Assembly: GCA_910579745.1 (NCBI GenBank) | Contig: CAJTVH010000054.1 | Coordinates: 1-18,723 of the forward strand | Length of the DNA: 18,723 nucleotides | From: an uncultured Clostridia bacterium | GTDB lineage: Bacteria; Bacillota; Clostridia; Lachnospirales; CAG-274 | Direction of reading: 5' to 3' | Shown here: in pieces, positions 1 to 7,468 of the stretch | Numbering within the stretch: position 1 is the first letter of the stretch | Layout of the letters: each line of letters opens with the position of its first letter | Made by a program: the position numbers and the translations under genes | The notes under the pieces: generated by a model | The model's database searches: none | The model's input: only the letters and a program-made list of their open reading frames with translations | What the model was told of the DNA's origin: nothing

Positions 1-583
1 AACTCATCAAATGATTGCAATATGTAGTCTGTCTCAAAATAAAACTCATCGCCGTATTGGCTATTAAAGTAAAATCGGCAGCCGAAAACAGAGTACACAT
101 CTCTCCGTCAGCGTGATAAGGCACGCCGCTCTCAGGTTTTATATTCCCTAAATTAATCTGCCCTAAAAGCCCGTTTAAATTGATTTGGTCTTCTGTTTTG
201 AGACTGAAACGCTTTGTATTTCCGTCTGATAAAGTCACCTCAATACCTTTAAAAATAGTTTCCTTACAAGCGGCGGATATTTCATTTATCTTATCCCCCT
301 TGACTTCCTCAAGAGCTGGCTCTATAAGCCGTCTCGCCTCTTCCTCTGAGGCGGCTGGCGTTCCGTCATATCTCAAAATATCCTCCGTGTCAAGATTTGT
401 AACCTTATAGTCTATACTCTTTGTGTCAAGCTCATTTAAAAGCCCTCCAAGCTCTGTTTCACCCGATATATAATGGGTAACCTTAAAGTCTGTCTCAACG
501 CTCCCGCCCTGTGATGAGTAAGCGTACTCGACACAGTATTTGTTAATAACAATCTTTCCGTTTTGTATAAAATATCTTCTCAT
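1..583 (-). CDS. Tail-fibre-associated protein, truncated by the window edge
   Basis: The reading frame starts at the ATG at 583 and is still open at base 1, giving about 194 visible residues. The start is preceded by GGGAGGATT and lies 16 bases after the tail fibre stop. The protein begins MRRYFIQNGKIVINKYCVEY. It has an acidic helical middle (EEEARRLIEPALEEVKGDK), then ISAACKETIFKGIEVTLSDG and a run containing DQINLNGLLGQI. This arrangement resembles small fibre-end or assembly proteins of Firmicute phages that carry a DUF4376-like domain, but the family call is from memory. By position it could be a fibre-tip, chaperone or fibre-adaptor protein. The C-terminus lies outside the window, so length and function remain open. 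Confidence 0.75.
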   Translation of the reverse strand, partial: MRRYFIQNGKIVINKYCVEYAYSSQGGSVETDFKVTHYISGETELGGLLNELDTKSIDYKVTNLDTEDILRYDGTPAASEEEARRLIEPALEEVKGDKINEISAACKETIFKGIEVTLSDGNTKRFSLKTEDQINLNGLLGQINLGNIKPESGVPYHADGEMCTLFSAADFTLIANTAMSFILRQTTYCNHLMS

Positions 584-598
584 AAAAATTAATCCTCC

Positions 599-2434
599 CT
601 AATTTATTTCCGGTTCTTTTTCCATAACTAACACACCAAAACCAGCGTTTACTGATACAATACTCTCACATAATGTCCAGCCTATACCTGAGAAAGTAAA
701 CGTAACCGTCACAGAGTTGGCGGCAGTGTTCGTATATCCGTCAATATACATATAGTTATCCGCTCCCTTAGACATTCTGAATTTAGTAAAAAACTGGTTA
801 AATCTGCTGTGGTTAAGAATTGTAAAATTCCCGTCCCCTCCGTTTTGCGTAAGCGAGATCACGTCACTGCTGTGATAATTATGAACGTCCGCCATTATCG
901 TCATAATCCCGCAGGCTCCCGTGTTGTCTGAATTGTTGTGAGGCTTTCCCTTAGCGAGCCTGTACCAGTTCCCCGCTGAGGCGGTAAAACTTACTGTTTT
1001 TTTGTTTACATAAGACGCGTTTAAATTTGTTAGATTACTTCCATTTCCATTAAATAAATTAGCTGTTATTGTTCCATTAGCCGAAACATTTCCCGATTCA
1101 TAATATACTTTAAACGTAGGGTTTACATTATTACTCGTAATACACCAGCTATCGTTCGCGGATGTTCCGTTATGAACAAAATTGCCGTAATTATTACTAT
1201 TATAGCCATTGGTTTTACTATAGGTATTAATAAACTGAGCGGTATCAGCGTTACAGCCGTTTCCTATCATAGACCAATTATCCCAATCCCCATTAAAACA
1301 ATGTCTTATAAATATTTTGTGCAAATCGTAGTCGCCGCTGTTATTACTTATAGCATAAGGTATAGCCAATTGAGTTATTCCGGAATCAGAATAAGCAAAT
1401 ACCATTGGAAAAAACATATTAAATCTATCAGGGGCGTTTTTTTGTTTCGCTTTTACTAAACCATACATTCCCGATGTTGTTAAGCTATTCCAATCAGTAC
1501 AATTTTGATAACCTGATTTTATTAACTGAAAATCAGAAGCGTGTTTCCCGTCCACAGTATCAGCGTTTACATTTGTTAAATTACTTCCGTTTCCCGAAAA
1601 ACTTTCAGCCGAGATATTTCCGAAATTAGATACAGCGGGCAAAAACGAACCGCCTCCCCTAAGCCCATTTTCAGAGATGTGAAGCTCGCTGTCGTTTGTA
1701 TCATCATTCCACTGAAAATTAATACCGCTCGCTGAAATACTTACTCCCCAGCTTGTGTCACTATCCGAATCGCTGTCCCACGCCGAAAAATTATTATGGC
1801 TATGGTTTTTCAGGGCGAAATCCGAGGCTTGTTTCCCTCCCACCGTATCAGCGTTTCCCCCGCTCGCCGGAAGACTCTTAGGGAAATCCTCTATATCGCT
1901 CACACTATGGGGGTGCCCGTCAAAGGAAAATGTTTTTAAACTCCTTCTTGTCCAAAAATCATACTCGGTACTGTACACATCGGCGGCGGCGTACATTTTT
2001 CCATCCTTATCGCTGTAAATTCTTGTGTATATCTCTAAAAAATCCGTATTATCAGGCTGAACATCTATATCCCTCCCCGATTTTAAAGATATTCCGGTAA
2101 TCTCCTCAAAACCCCCGATATAAAATAACCCCTCATATTGTGTCTCAGCCAATTCGTCAAGTGAGTTAAATTCCCTGTATTTCGTAAACTCCGAGGCGTG
2201 ATACCCGTCCACCGTATCGGCGTTTCCCCCGTCCTTATTTCTCGCCTCTGTATCAACATCACTTACAATACTTTGTAATTCATTAATTGATTTAAACGTT
2301 TTATTCATAAAATTGTTAAAATACGCGGCAGGGGGTTTATATCCAGGTTGAAAACCTACATTTTTTACCTCTTCTGTTGGTTCAATCCCCTTTTCGTTCC
2401 ATTCAAGAGGTTTATTTTTAAATTCCAAACTCAA
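599..2434 (-). CDS. Tail fibre / receptor-binding protein
   Basis: This 611-residue protein probably forms the distal adhesin attached to the baseplate. Residues 1-60 resemble the attachment end of Firmicute phage fibres, with GIEPTEEVKNVGFQPGYKPP followed by a short helix. Then come repeated shaft motifs: NADTVDGYHASEF near 71-83, NADTVGGKQASDF near 194-206 and NADTVDGKHASDF near 290-302. A second repeat, FSGNGSNLTNVNA / FNGNGSNLTNLNA, occurs near 279-291 and 461-473. The C-terminal part (about 480-611) is a beta-rich, aromatic-containing domain, a plausible trimer tip or receptor-binding head. The start is TTG at 2434, eight bases after AAGGAG. It follows the XkdU-like gene by 18 bases, the usual place for the fibre. 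Trimeric structure and receptor role are inferred. Confidence 0.88.
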   Translation of the reverse strand: MSLEFKNKPLEWNEKGIEPTEEVKNVGFQPGYKPPAAYFNNFMNKTFKSINELQSIVSDVDTEARNKDGGNADTVDGYHASEFTKYREFNSLDELAETQYEGLFYIGGFEEITGISLKSGRDIDVQPDNTDFLEIYTRIYSDKDGKMYAAADVYSTEYDFWTRRSLKTFSFDGHPHSVSDIEDFPKSLPASGGNADTVGGKQASDFALKNHSHNNFSAWDSDSDSDTSWGVSISASGINFQWNDDTNDSELHISENGLRGGGSFLPAVSNFGNISAESFSGNGSNLTNVNADTVDGKHASDFQLIKSGYQNCTDWNSLTTSGMYGLVKAKQKNAPDRFNMFFPMVFAYSDSGITQLAIPYAISNNSGDYDLHKIFIRHCFNGDWDNWSMIGNGCNADTAQFINTYSKTNGYNSNNYGNFVHNGTSANDSWCITSNNVNPTFKVYYESGNVSANGTITANLFNGNGSNLTNLNASYVNKKTVSFTASAGNWYRLAKGKPHNNSDNTGACGIMTIMADVHNYHSSDVISLTQNGGDGNFTILNHSRFNQFFTKFRMSKGADNYMYIDGYTNTAANSVTVTFTFSGIGWTLCESIVSVNAGFGVLVMEKEPEIN

Positions 2435-2452
2435 AAAATCAACTCCTTAATT

Positions 2453-3073
2453 CTATACAGGCAAATCAAAGTTATCATCAAACTCATACAAAGCCCCAAG
2501 AAATCCGCCTATTGTCTGTTCAATATTTCCAAAACCTTTAAGTTCATTATATTCATTTTCAGCGGTTCCAAACTCAAAAGTACCTTCTAAATTATCAGCC
2601 TCAAGTCTTACTGTAACAGGCAATACCATTTTTATAATCTCAATAACTTGTTTAGCGGAAAATCCTGAATTTAAAATAACCATATAAGGCAGTTTTCTCG
2701 CATAAATTACGCAAACCCTATCCTTGATTTCCTCAAAACTGATTTCAGATTTATCACAATTAAAAATAAGGCTGACGGCCTCAATTATTGAGGCGTAATC
2801 ACCCTTACATAAGTTTTTCGCTATAATACCTCTTAGTAAAACTCTATATTGAATATCATTTAACCGCCCTCTTGTCTGTCCAAGCATATCCCCGTATAAA
2901 TCTAAAGTCACGCCTGCCGCCTTATCCAAATCAACCATTGTATAAACATCCGCAATATCACTTTGAAATTCCCGCAGCGCCTCATAATTGATATTTAATA
3001 ATTTACTGTTGTTACTGTCTGAAGATTTAGCGAAAGAATCAGGTAATTGTCTCGTATATTTATCTGTCATCAT
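2453..3073 (-). CDS. XkdU/YmfQ-like baseplate protein (DUF2313)
   Basis: The protein has 206 residues, starting at the ATG at 3073 rather than further upstream because GAGGTGG stands 6 bases before it. The start lies inside the end of the J gene, a coupled overlap of 14 bases. Residues 1-80 (YTRQLPDSF, then NINYEALREFQSDIADVYTM and AAGVTLDLYGDMLGQTRGRL) match the remembered pattern of the YmfQ/DUF2313 family, which follows protein J in PBSX-like and Mu-like phages. There it joins the fibre to the baseplate wedge, like P2 gpI. The neighbours, J before and fibre after, agree with that. No enzymatic motif is visible. The family assignment is good; the detailed role is inferred from related phages. 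Confidence 0.85.
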   Translation of the reverse strand: MMTDKYTRQLPDSFAKSSDSNNSKLLNINYEALREFQSDIADVYTMVDLDKAAGVTLDLYGDMLGQTRGRLNDIQYRVLLRGIIAKNLCKGDYASIIEAVSLIFNCDKSEISFEEIKDRVCVIYARKLPYMVILNSGFSAKQVIEIIKMVLPVTVRLEADNLEGTFEFGTAENEYNELKGFGNIEQTIGGFLGALYEFDDNFDLPV

Positions 3074-4244
3074 AATCAGCCACCTCAATCGTGATATTAT
3101 CTTCTGTTAAATAAGCTGTCTGCGATGGTAATAAAGGGATTCTTGAATTCATTTTCTCCCCGCCCAAAACATTTACGTCTAATTCCGTGACTTCTTTCAC
3201 ACCTTTAACAGAATAAATATAAGAATATAAAGAAGAAAATATGACATCTTCCCCATTTCCAAGAGAATTAATACATTTAACAAGATTATCCTTAATTATT
3301 TTCAGTCCGTCTTTCTCAAATTTATTAGTAACGGCGACTATAGCTGATATTATAACATAGACTTTTTGGATACGTGTAAAGTAAATTAAATTTGAGTTAC
3401 CCGACTCATCAATTATATTAACCTCAATATCCCCAAAACTGCGTATACCAACAGGTTTTTTAGCAAAGACCGCTCTGGCGATATTATCGTTCATGGCGGC
3501 GCTTAAATCATCCGTATTAACATAACACTCAAAAGTATGAGGCGGACGGCCATATTTATCCGCTATATCCGAGTCGTTCTCAATTACTACAGCGCTTTTT
3601 ACCCCCTCAACTCTCATAACATTGCCTCGTATAGCTTCCGCTGTAGCTGAACCCGCTCCGGCTATAGCTAAAGCGAACCTGCGTCTTAAATCCCTGTCGC
3701 TTTCCTCATTCGCGCCATAACTAATAACAGACATATGCTCAATACTTGTAATTTCAGCGACCGGATTTATTATTTTTGTAATATCACCCACAGGTACGTT
3801 TCCGCTCTCGCCAAAATCCACCGCTTGTATGGTAATCTCACAATAATTGTCATTTCCTATAACAGTTTCATATACATTGTAAAAATTTATATCGTCTTCC
3901 GTACCAACTAAAAAACCAGCCGGAACAGAATATCCCTTATTCCCAAAAACCTTTATTTTATGAACGGCGGAAACTGGAGGGTTGCGGCTTACGCCGGCGA
4001 AAACACATAACCTATCAAGACTTACACCGCTCGCAGTATTAGGAAATCTCGAGTAATACGCTCCCTCTAAATCCTCATACATTTCTGATAAGTCCCCGCA
4101 TATTATTCTAATAAATTTGCCAAGCGCGGTCTGCTCACCAGTTTCAATATTCTGTCCAAATAAAACTTTCGCTCTTTGAATTTGCCTCTCCACAATCTCA
4201 TCATAAGACGGCCTTTTAAATCCCTTTTCCGTCAGCACACCCAA
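3060..4244 (-). CDS. Baseplate J family protein (XkdT-like, P2 gpJ-like)
   Basis: The protein has 394 residues from a TTG start at 4244, eight bases after the strong AAGGAGGTGAT site. The GTG further upstream lies inside that ribosome binding site and is a poor start. Family features are clear: an N-terminal GFKRPSYDEIVERQIQRAK segment, GVSLDRLCVFAGVSRNPPVS, SVPAGFLVGTEDDINFYNV, the SYGANEESDRDLRRRFALA stretch, and ATAEAIRGNVMRVEGVKSAV. J proteins form the baseplate wedge that opens when a contractile tail fires. The gp25-like gene comes immediately before it (14-base gap) and the XkdU-like gene overlaps its end, the standard wedge-gene trio. Confidence 0.93.
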   Translation of the reverse strand: MGVLTEKGFKRPSYDEIVERQIQRAKVLFGQNIETGEQTALGKFIRIICGDLSEMYEDLEGAYYSRFPNTASGVSLDRLCVFAGVSRNPPVSAVHKIKVFGNKGYSVPAGFLVGTEDDINFYNVYETVIGNDNYCEITIQAVDFGESGNVPVGDITKIINPVAEITSIEHMSVISYGANEESDRDLRRRFALAIAGAGSATAEAIRGNVMRVEGVKSAVVIENDSDIADKYGRPPHTFECYVNTDDLSAAMNDNIARAVFAKKPVGIRSFGDIEVNIIDESGNSNLIYFTRIQKVYVIISAIVAVTNKFEKDGLKIIKDNLVKCINSLGNGEDVIFSSLYSYIYSVKGVKEVTELDVNVLGGEKMNSRIPLLPSQTAYLTEDNITIEVADYDDR

Positions 4245-4257
4245 ATAAATCACCTCC

Positions 4258-4605
4258 TTAATACACTAAAATATCACTTACAATATTATTTTTCTCGTTT
4301 ACCGCCGTAAAATTTATAAACATTTTTCTTCCCTTTCCCGTCAAAGAAAACTCTGTTAAAATAAAAGTCTCGTCAATCTGTTTTAAACCTTCCTGAATCT
4401 CATTTTTTATCACATCTATATTAGGATTTTTAACTAAAATTTTTTTAAAGTCAATCCCCTCATTTTTATTAAATCCCCATTCATTTTTGTTAGTTCCCAA
4501 AACGGTTTTCACGGTTTGATTGAATAATTCCGCGTTCCCGATAATGTTTATACCATTTTTATTTAAAACAACATCGCCGTTTTCATCAAGTTTAAATCCA
4601 CTCAT
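4258..4605 (-). CDS. gp25/W-like baseplate wedge protein (XkdS-like, DUF2634)
   Basis: The ATG at 4605 is preceded by GAGGTGAT and gives 115 residues; the longer frame upstream has no ribosome binding site. The protein opens MSGFKLDENGDVVLNKNG. It then shows the family pattern of a short helix (AELFNQTVKTVLGTNKNEWG), an EGIDFKKIL stretch and a C-terminal beta hairpin (FILTEFSLTGKGRKMFINF). This is the pattern of the XkdS/DUF2634 group, which corresponds to T4 gp25 and P2 gpW, the wedge part with a lysozyme-like fold that docks on the sheath. It sits between the spike gene and protein J, as in PBSX. Family is probable; its structural role is taken from known relatives. Confidence 0.85.
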   Translation of the reverse strand: MSGFKLDENGDVVLNKNGINIIGNAELFNQTVKTVLGTNKNEWGFNKNEGIDFKKILVKNPNIDVIKNEIQEGLKQIDETFILTEFSLTGKGRKMFINFTAVNEKNNIVSDILVY

Positions 4606-4625
4606 AAAAATCACCTCATAAAAAG

Positions 4626-4973
4626 TCATAACCACCCGACAATAATGCAATCGTGTAAATTATGCCGCCCTATAACAGGCAAAGCGTAATTCCCGTTTTT
4701 TATATTACTTATATCTCTCTCACAGCAAACGCATAAAACCGTTTTACCGACAGCCTGCCCTTTTTCCGATGGTCTAATATGTTCAAGATAAACCACATCT
4801 TTTATGACAGCTTGTTTTATCGCTCGTTTTCCATATTGTTTTGTCAGCGCCAAAGGCTGAATATCCGCCGTTTTTGTTTCCTCGTTAAAACTTAAAACCC
4901 TGGCGAGAAAAGATGTATGTAAATGCAGAAGTTTTTCCTCTATCATATCGTCAATAAAATTTATACCATTCAT
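4626..4973 (-). CDS. Gp138-like membrane-puncturing spike protein / XkdR-position protein
   Basis: The 115-residue protein shares one base with the hub stop codon (TAATG), a translationally coupled start. After a short N-terminal helix (FIDDMIEEKLLHLHTSFLAR) comes a beta-rich OB-like region, VLSFNEETKTADIQPLAL. There follow LEHIRPSEKGQAVGKTVLCV, CERDISNIKNG and the end segment GRHNLHDCIIVGWL. The RDI...GRHxLxD pattern resembles the N-terminal domain of phi92 Gp138, the small central spike. The gene holds the same slot as XkdR (DUF2577) in PBSX, and the two families serve similar positions. No separate needle tip or lysozyme domain is visible, so a short spike is inferred. Confidence 0.72.
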   Translation of the reverse strand: MNGINFIDDMIEEKLLHLHTSFLARVLSFNEETKTADIQPLALTKQYGKRAIKQAVIKDVVYLEHIRPSEKGQAVGKTVLCVCCERDISNIKNGNYALPVIGRHNLHDCIIVGWL

Positions 4974-5884
4974 TAAATAACCTCGGCTTCCGTTATAAAA
5001 TCCGTTCCATTAAATGAGTGAGAACCTTTTCGTACCCTATAAACGCCGTTTATTTCCCTGCTTCTCAACTTAATTATAGCGGCGGTTGTTAATCTGTGCT
5101 GAAGGAGCATTTTAAATTTATAGCCCGTTATCATCACTTTTTCCTTATTTTTTTTCTTGTCATCTTCCTCTTCCTCAGTTTTTTCCTCTTCCGTAAATTC
5201 CTCAGGACTATTAATTAGGCCTGTTTCCTCGCAAACAGTAAAATTGATATTATCACCGCTCTTAATATAACGAACATAAATTTTACTTTTTAAAATGTAC
5301 GCTGAAACACCGCAGACCTCAGCGTATTTCTTAATATTACTCATTAGCTCGCCGTCAACCGTAACAGAGTCTTTATATGCATGGTCTTTTCTTGTCTCAA
5401 ACACCGCCAAAGGCAAATTTATTTTTTTAATTAAATCTCTCAGAATATAAGAGGCTTTTGTCCCCTTTGAATATGATATACTGTCAATTTTCCGCTCTTT
5501 AAGTTCCATACTGTCGATAGCGTTGATTGCCGTTATCTTGTCAACCCCGCTGTATTTTGTCGTAACTTTACTTACAAAGCCGCTGAATATAACACCCGTA
5601 TCATTACCGTAACCCGCCGTAACAGTTAATTTTTTATCCAAAATAAAAGCTGATATAGTAGTCTTTGAAAGATTATAAATTTTTATTTCCGCCTCATTCG
5701 CTTCCGTGTCATCATCAAAAGGAATTTTAAACTCAATATCCAAATCAGACGAATTTATTTTAGCGCCGTTACACTCAACTATCGCCGTATGTCCAAATAA
5801 CCCTTTTGGCATATCCCTCGCCGGATTTACATTCTCGCTCCAATCCCTCAAAGTTTTAACCATTCGTGAGATTTTACTATTCAT
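4973..5884 (-). CDS. Baseplate hub protein (XkdQ / P2 gpD-like late control family)
   Basis: The 303-residue protein begins one base inside the TGA of the plug gene (TGATG). Residues 30-110 form a beta-rich domain (AIVECNGAKINSSDLDIEF, then AEIKIYNLSKTTISAFI and GVIFSGFVSKV). This is the typical first domain of hub proteins (gp27/gpD/XkdQ), which form the ring that receives the spike. Residues 110-225 contain the second hub domain (DKITAINAIDSMELKERKI, then GVSAYILKSKIYVRY). Residues 228-249 are an unusual glutamate/lysine-rich insert (EEFTEEEKTEEEEDDKKKN) before the last beta-rich domain. Its position between plug and spike supports the call. Length is near that of XkdQ-type hubs. Confidence 0.85.
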   Translation of the reverse strand: MNSKISRMVKTLRDWSENVNPARDMPKGLFGHTAIVECNGAKINSSDLDIEFKIPFDDDTEANEAEIKIYNLSKTTISAFILDKKLTVTAGYGNDTGVIFSGFVSKVTTKYSGVDKITAINAIDSMELKERKIDSISYSKGTKASYILRDLIKKINLPLAVFETRKDHAYKDSVTVDGELMSNIKKYAEVCGVSAYILKSKIYVRYIKSGDNINFTVCEETGLINSPEEFTEEEKTEEEEDDKKKNKEKVMITGYKFKMLLQHRLTTAAIIKLRSREINGVYRVRKGSHSFNGTDFITEAEVI

Positions 5885-6225
5885 CAGTTACAGCCCTCCC
5901 TCAAACTATTTCCCTCATTATCAATATATAAAAACACAGTATTATAAAAATTATCATAAGTAACCTTATTAGTGTTTCCTGACAAATCAAGAGGAATAAT
6001 ATTTAAACAAGGATATTTCGCAACCATAAAAATATCCTGAAACAAAGGAAGCCCGTATACAATAGGCTCTCCGTAACATATAGCCTCATTTTCCCTTAAA
6101 ACGTCAACAGTAAACAAATCTTTTCTTTTATTATAATTAATTTTCAAATTGAAAAGCGTACTTCCAAGTAATATGTTAAAATTATATGGTATTAATTCTT
6201 TGTTTACAGGTATGTAGTCTCTCAC
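5884..6225 (-). CDS. Baseplate plug protein (Pam3 gp18-like)
   Basis: The 113-residue protein starts with GTG at 6225, eleven bases after GGAGG. The N-terminus MRDYIPVNKELIPYNFNILL followed by NLKINYNKRKDLFTVDV and CYGEPIVYGLPLFQDI is the characteristic pattern of the small plug proteins of short contractile-tail baseplates. The plug is thought to close the tail tube on the hub until infection. No membrane segment or enzymatic motif is visible. It directly precedes and overlaps the hub gene by one base. Its transcription from upstream must pass the terminator at 6249-6275, which ends only nine bases before its ribosome binding site. Confidence 0.78.
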   Translation of the reverse strand: MRDYIPVNKELIPYNFNILLGSTLFNLKINYNKRKDLFTVDVLRENEAICYGEPIVYGLPLFQDIFMVAKYPCLNIIPLDLSGNTNKVTYDNFYNTVFLYIDNEGNSLREGCN

Positions 6226-6248
6226 AAATTTACCCGCCTCCAGACATA

Positions 6249-6275
6249 GAAAAAGCCTCTTTTTACAGAGACTTT
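6249..6275 (-). terminator. Rho-independent terminator of the zinc-ribbon moron gene
   Basis: In the minus direction the sequence AAAGTCTCT, loop GTAAAA, AGAGGCTTT forms a 9-bp stem with one U-G pair and is followed by a short U tract. It lies just after the stop codon of the zinc-ribbon gene and before the plug gene. It closes the insert that begins with the consensus promoter at 6778-6750. The U tract is short, so partial read-through into the plug gene is plausible. Confidence 0.7.
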
Positions 6276-6301
6276 AAATTATCAACTATATTTTTTAATT
6301 T

Positions 6302-6718
6302 TTATAACCTTATACTTTGTTCATAAGAATATGAATACCTCGACCCCTTACTAACCGTCTTTGTACTAACAAAAATACTAAAAACCATCGCAATTACGGT
6401 AAGCACAGCAAAAACCGCTAAAATATTTCTTATTATGTAAAGGTGCTTTTCCTGCTTTCTCATAAACTCAGTATTTTCACTCAGCATATCCATAGTTTTT
6501 AGCCTCAAAAAAATTTCATCTTCTTTAGATAATTCTTTTTTTAAAATATTTTCATCTTCTTCACCTTTGTCAAGACCAAATTTTAATAATGTCTTTTGAA
6601 TATATTCTTGTTCAGTCAGCACAACTTCCTCGACTGGTTCTTCATATAAATTCTTGCCGCACACCGGACATATATAAGTCATACTTTTTACATCATTATT
6701 ACAATGTGGACATAACAT
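6302..6718 (-). CDS. Zinc-ribbon, single-pass membrane protein (moron gene)
   Basis: The ATG at 6718 follows AAAGGAGC and gives 138 residues. Residues 3-20 form a zinc ribbon with cysteines at 3, 6, 17 and 20 (CPHC...CPVC). Residues 30-92 are highly charged and probably helical. Residues 96-118 (YIIRNILAVFAVLTVIAMVF) form one clear transmembrane helix, and a short serine/tyrosine tail follows. The most likely topology puts the ribbon and helix in the cytoplasm with the membrane anchor near the C-terminus. The gene is not a known baseplate part: it has its own consensus promoter and terminator and interrupts the LysM-plug gene pair. This is the layout of a moron that may act in the lysogen, for example in superinfection exclusion or defence. 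The function is unknown. Confidence 0.8.
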   Translation of the reverse strand: MLCPHCNNDVKSMTYICPVCGKNLYEEPVEEVVLTEQEYIQKTLLKFGLDKGEEDENILKKELSKEDEIFLRLKTMDMLSENTEFMRKQEKHLYIIRNILAVFAVLTVIAMVFSIFVSTKTVSKGSRYSYSYEQSIRL

Positions 6719-6749
6719 AAAAATAGCTCCTTTCAGCAACTTTTGTTTA

Positions 6750-6778
6750 ATATTACCAAAAGCAACAAAACTTGTCAA
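6750..6778 (-). promoter_or_regulatory. Consensus sigma-A promoter of the zinc-ribbon gene
   Basis: On the minus strand TTGACA (6778-6773) and TAATAT (6755-6750) are separated by exactly 17 bases. The predicted transcript start is near 6743, leaving a short leader with AAAGGAGC before the ATG at 6718. It lies just after the stop of the LysM gene. It is the closest match to the consensus promoter I found in the window and suggests expression apart from the late operon. Confidence 0.82.
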
Positions 6779-6789
6779 TCTTTTTATAA

Positions 6790-7377
6790 TTATTTCTTGT
6801 TATAAACGTGCAAAACTGTTCCAACTTGTAACTTTGTCCAATCTCCATTAGGAACTTTATCTTTATTATTAGACGTAATAAAACCAACGCTCGACCCTTG
6901 ACTTTTATAAACTTTCTCACCCAGATACCAAGCTGTCTCGCCTTTTTTAACCGTATGATAAACTTTTGTTCCGCTTTCCTTGTCACTCTGAATCTGCTGA
7001 GTTCCGGCGTTTTTATTAGCGGAGGCGGAATAAGATGAGTTTGCCGTTCTTATCTCTTTTAATGTCATATCAAAACTACAGCCTCCGGCGATAGTATACG
7101 GATGGTCTGTGTTAAAACTTTGAATTTGCATATTGGAAAAAATATTCCTGCCTATGTAAGTAATAAGATTACCTTTCCTGGCGAGCTCAGTTAAATTTTT
7201 TAAAACCGCCGGAGCGTTCTCGCCGACAATTTCTCCCGTTAAACTTACTGTTACGGGACTTCTTTTTGTGTGGTCTGTAATGTCAATTCCCTGTTCCACA
7301 GGGTGTGATGTTGACTCTGTACTTCTGCTCACCTTTTCCGTCAATACAAAAACACTTATTCCATTTATTGTAGCCAT
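6790..7377 (-). CDS. Dit-like / LysM baseplate protein (XkdP-position)
   Basis: The protein has 195 residues from the ATG at 7377; a GTG three codons earlier is possible. Residues 1-100 contain SRSTESTSHPVEQGIDITDH, then RSPVTVSLTGEIVG and a Phe/Met-rich end (GGCSFDMTLKEIRTAN). This is the pattern of the Dit-like N-terminal domain of Firmicute contractile-phage baseplate proteins. Residues 140-195 are a LysM module (YHTVKKGETAWYLGEKVYKS, then VPNGDWTKLQVGTVLHVYNK). In PBSX and related phages the gene after the tape measure is also a LysM protein (XkdP). LysM in this slot, like T4 gp53, is thought to help baseplate assembly around the hub rather than cell-wall digestion. No hydrolase domain is present. 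Confidence 0.87.
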   Translation of the reverse strand: MATINGISVFVLTEKVSRSTESTSHPVEQGIDITDHTKRSPVTVSLTGEIVGENAPAVLKNLTELARKGNLITYIGRNIFSNMQIQSFNTDHPYTIAGGCSFDMTLKEIRTANSSYSASANKNAGTQQIQSDKESGTKVYHTVKKGETAWYLGEKVYKSQGSSVGFITSNNKDKVPNGDWTKLQVGTVLHVYNKK

Positions 7378-7468
7378 TTTGCTCACTCACTTTCAAAACA
7401 AGAAAAATCAAACTAAGCTCAAATTTAAAGACTTTTACAAATATTTATTGGTGTTTTCCTTAAATTTA

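Noticed and set aside
7433..7450. TTTACAAATATTTATT, identical over 16 bases to the start of the antitoxin-1 promoter, between the tape measure and LysM genes.
   Set aside because: No TATAAT at the right distance, no RNA hairpin or terminator follows, and the match is AT-rich. A decayed third cassette cannot be supported.
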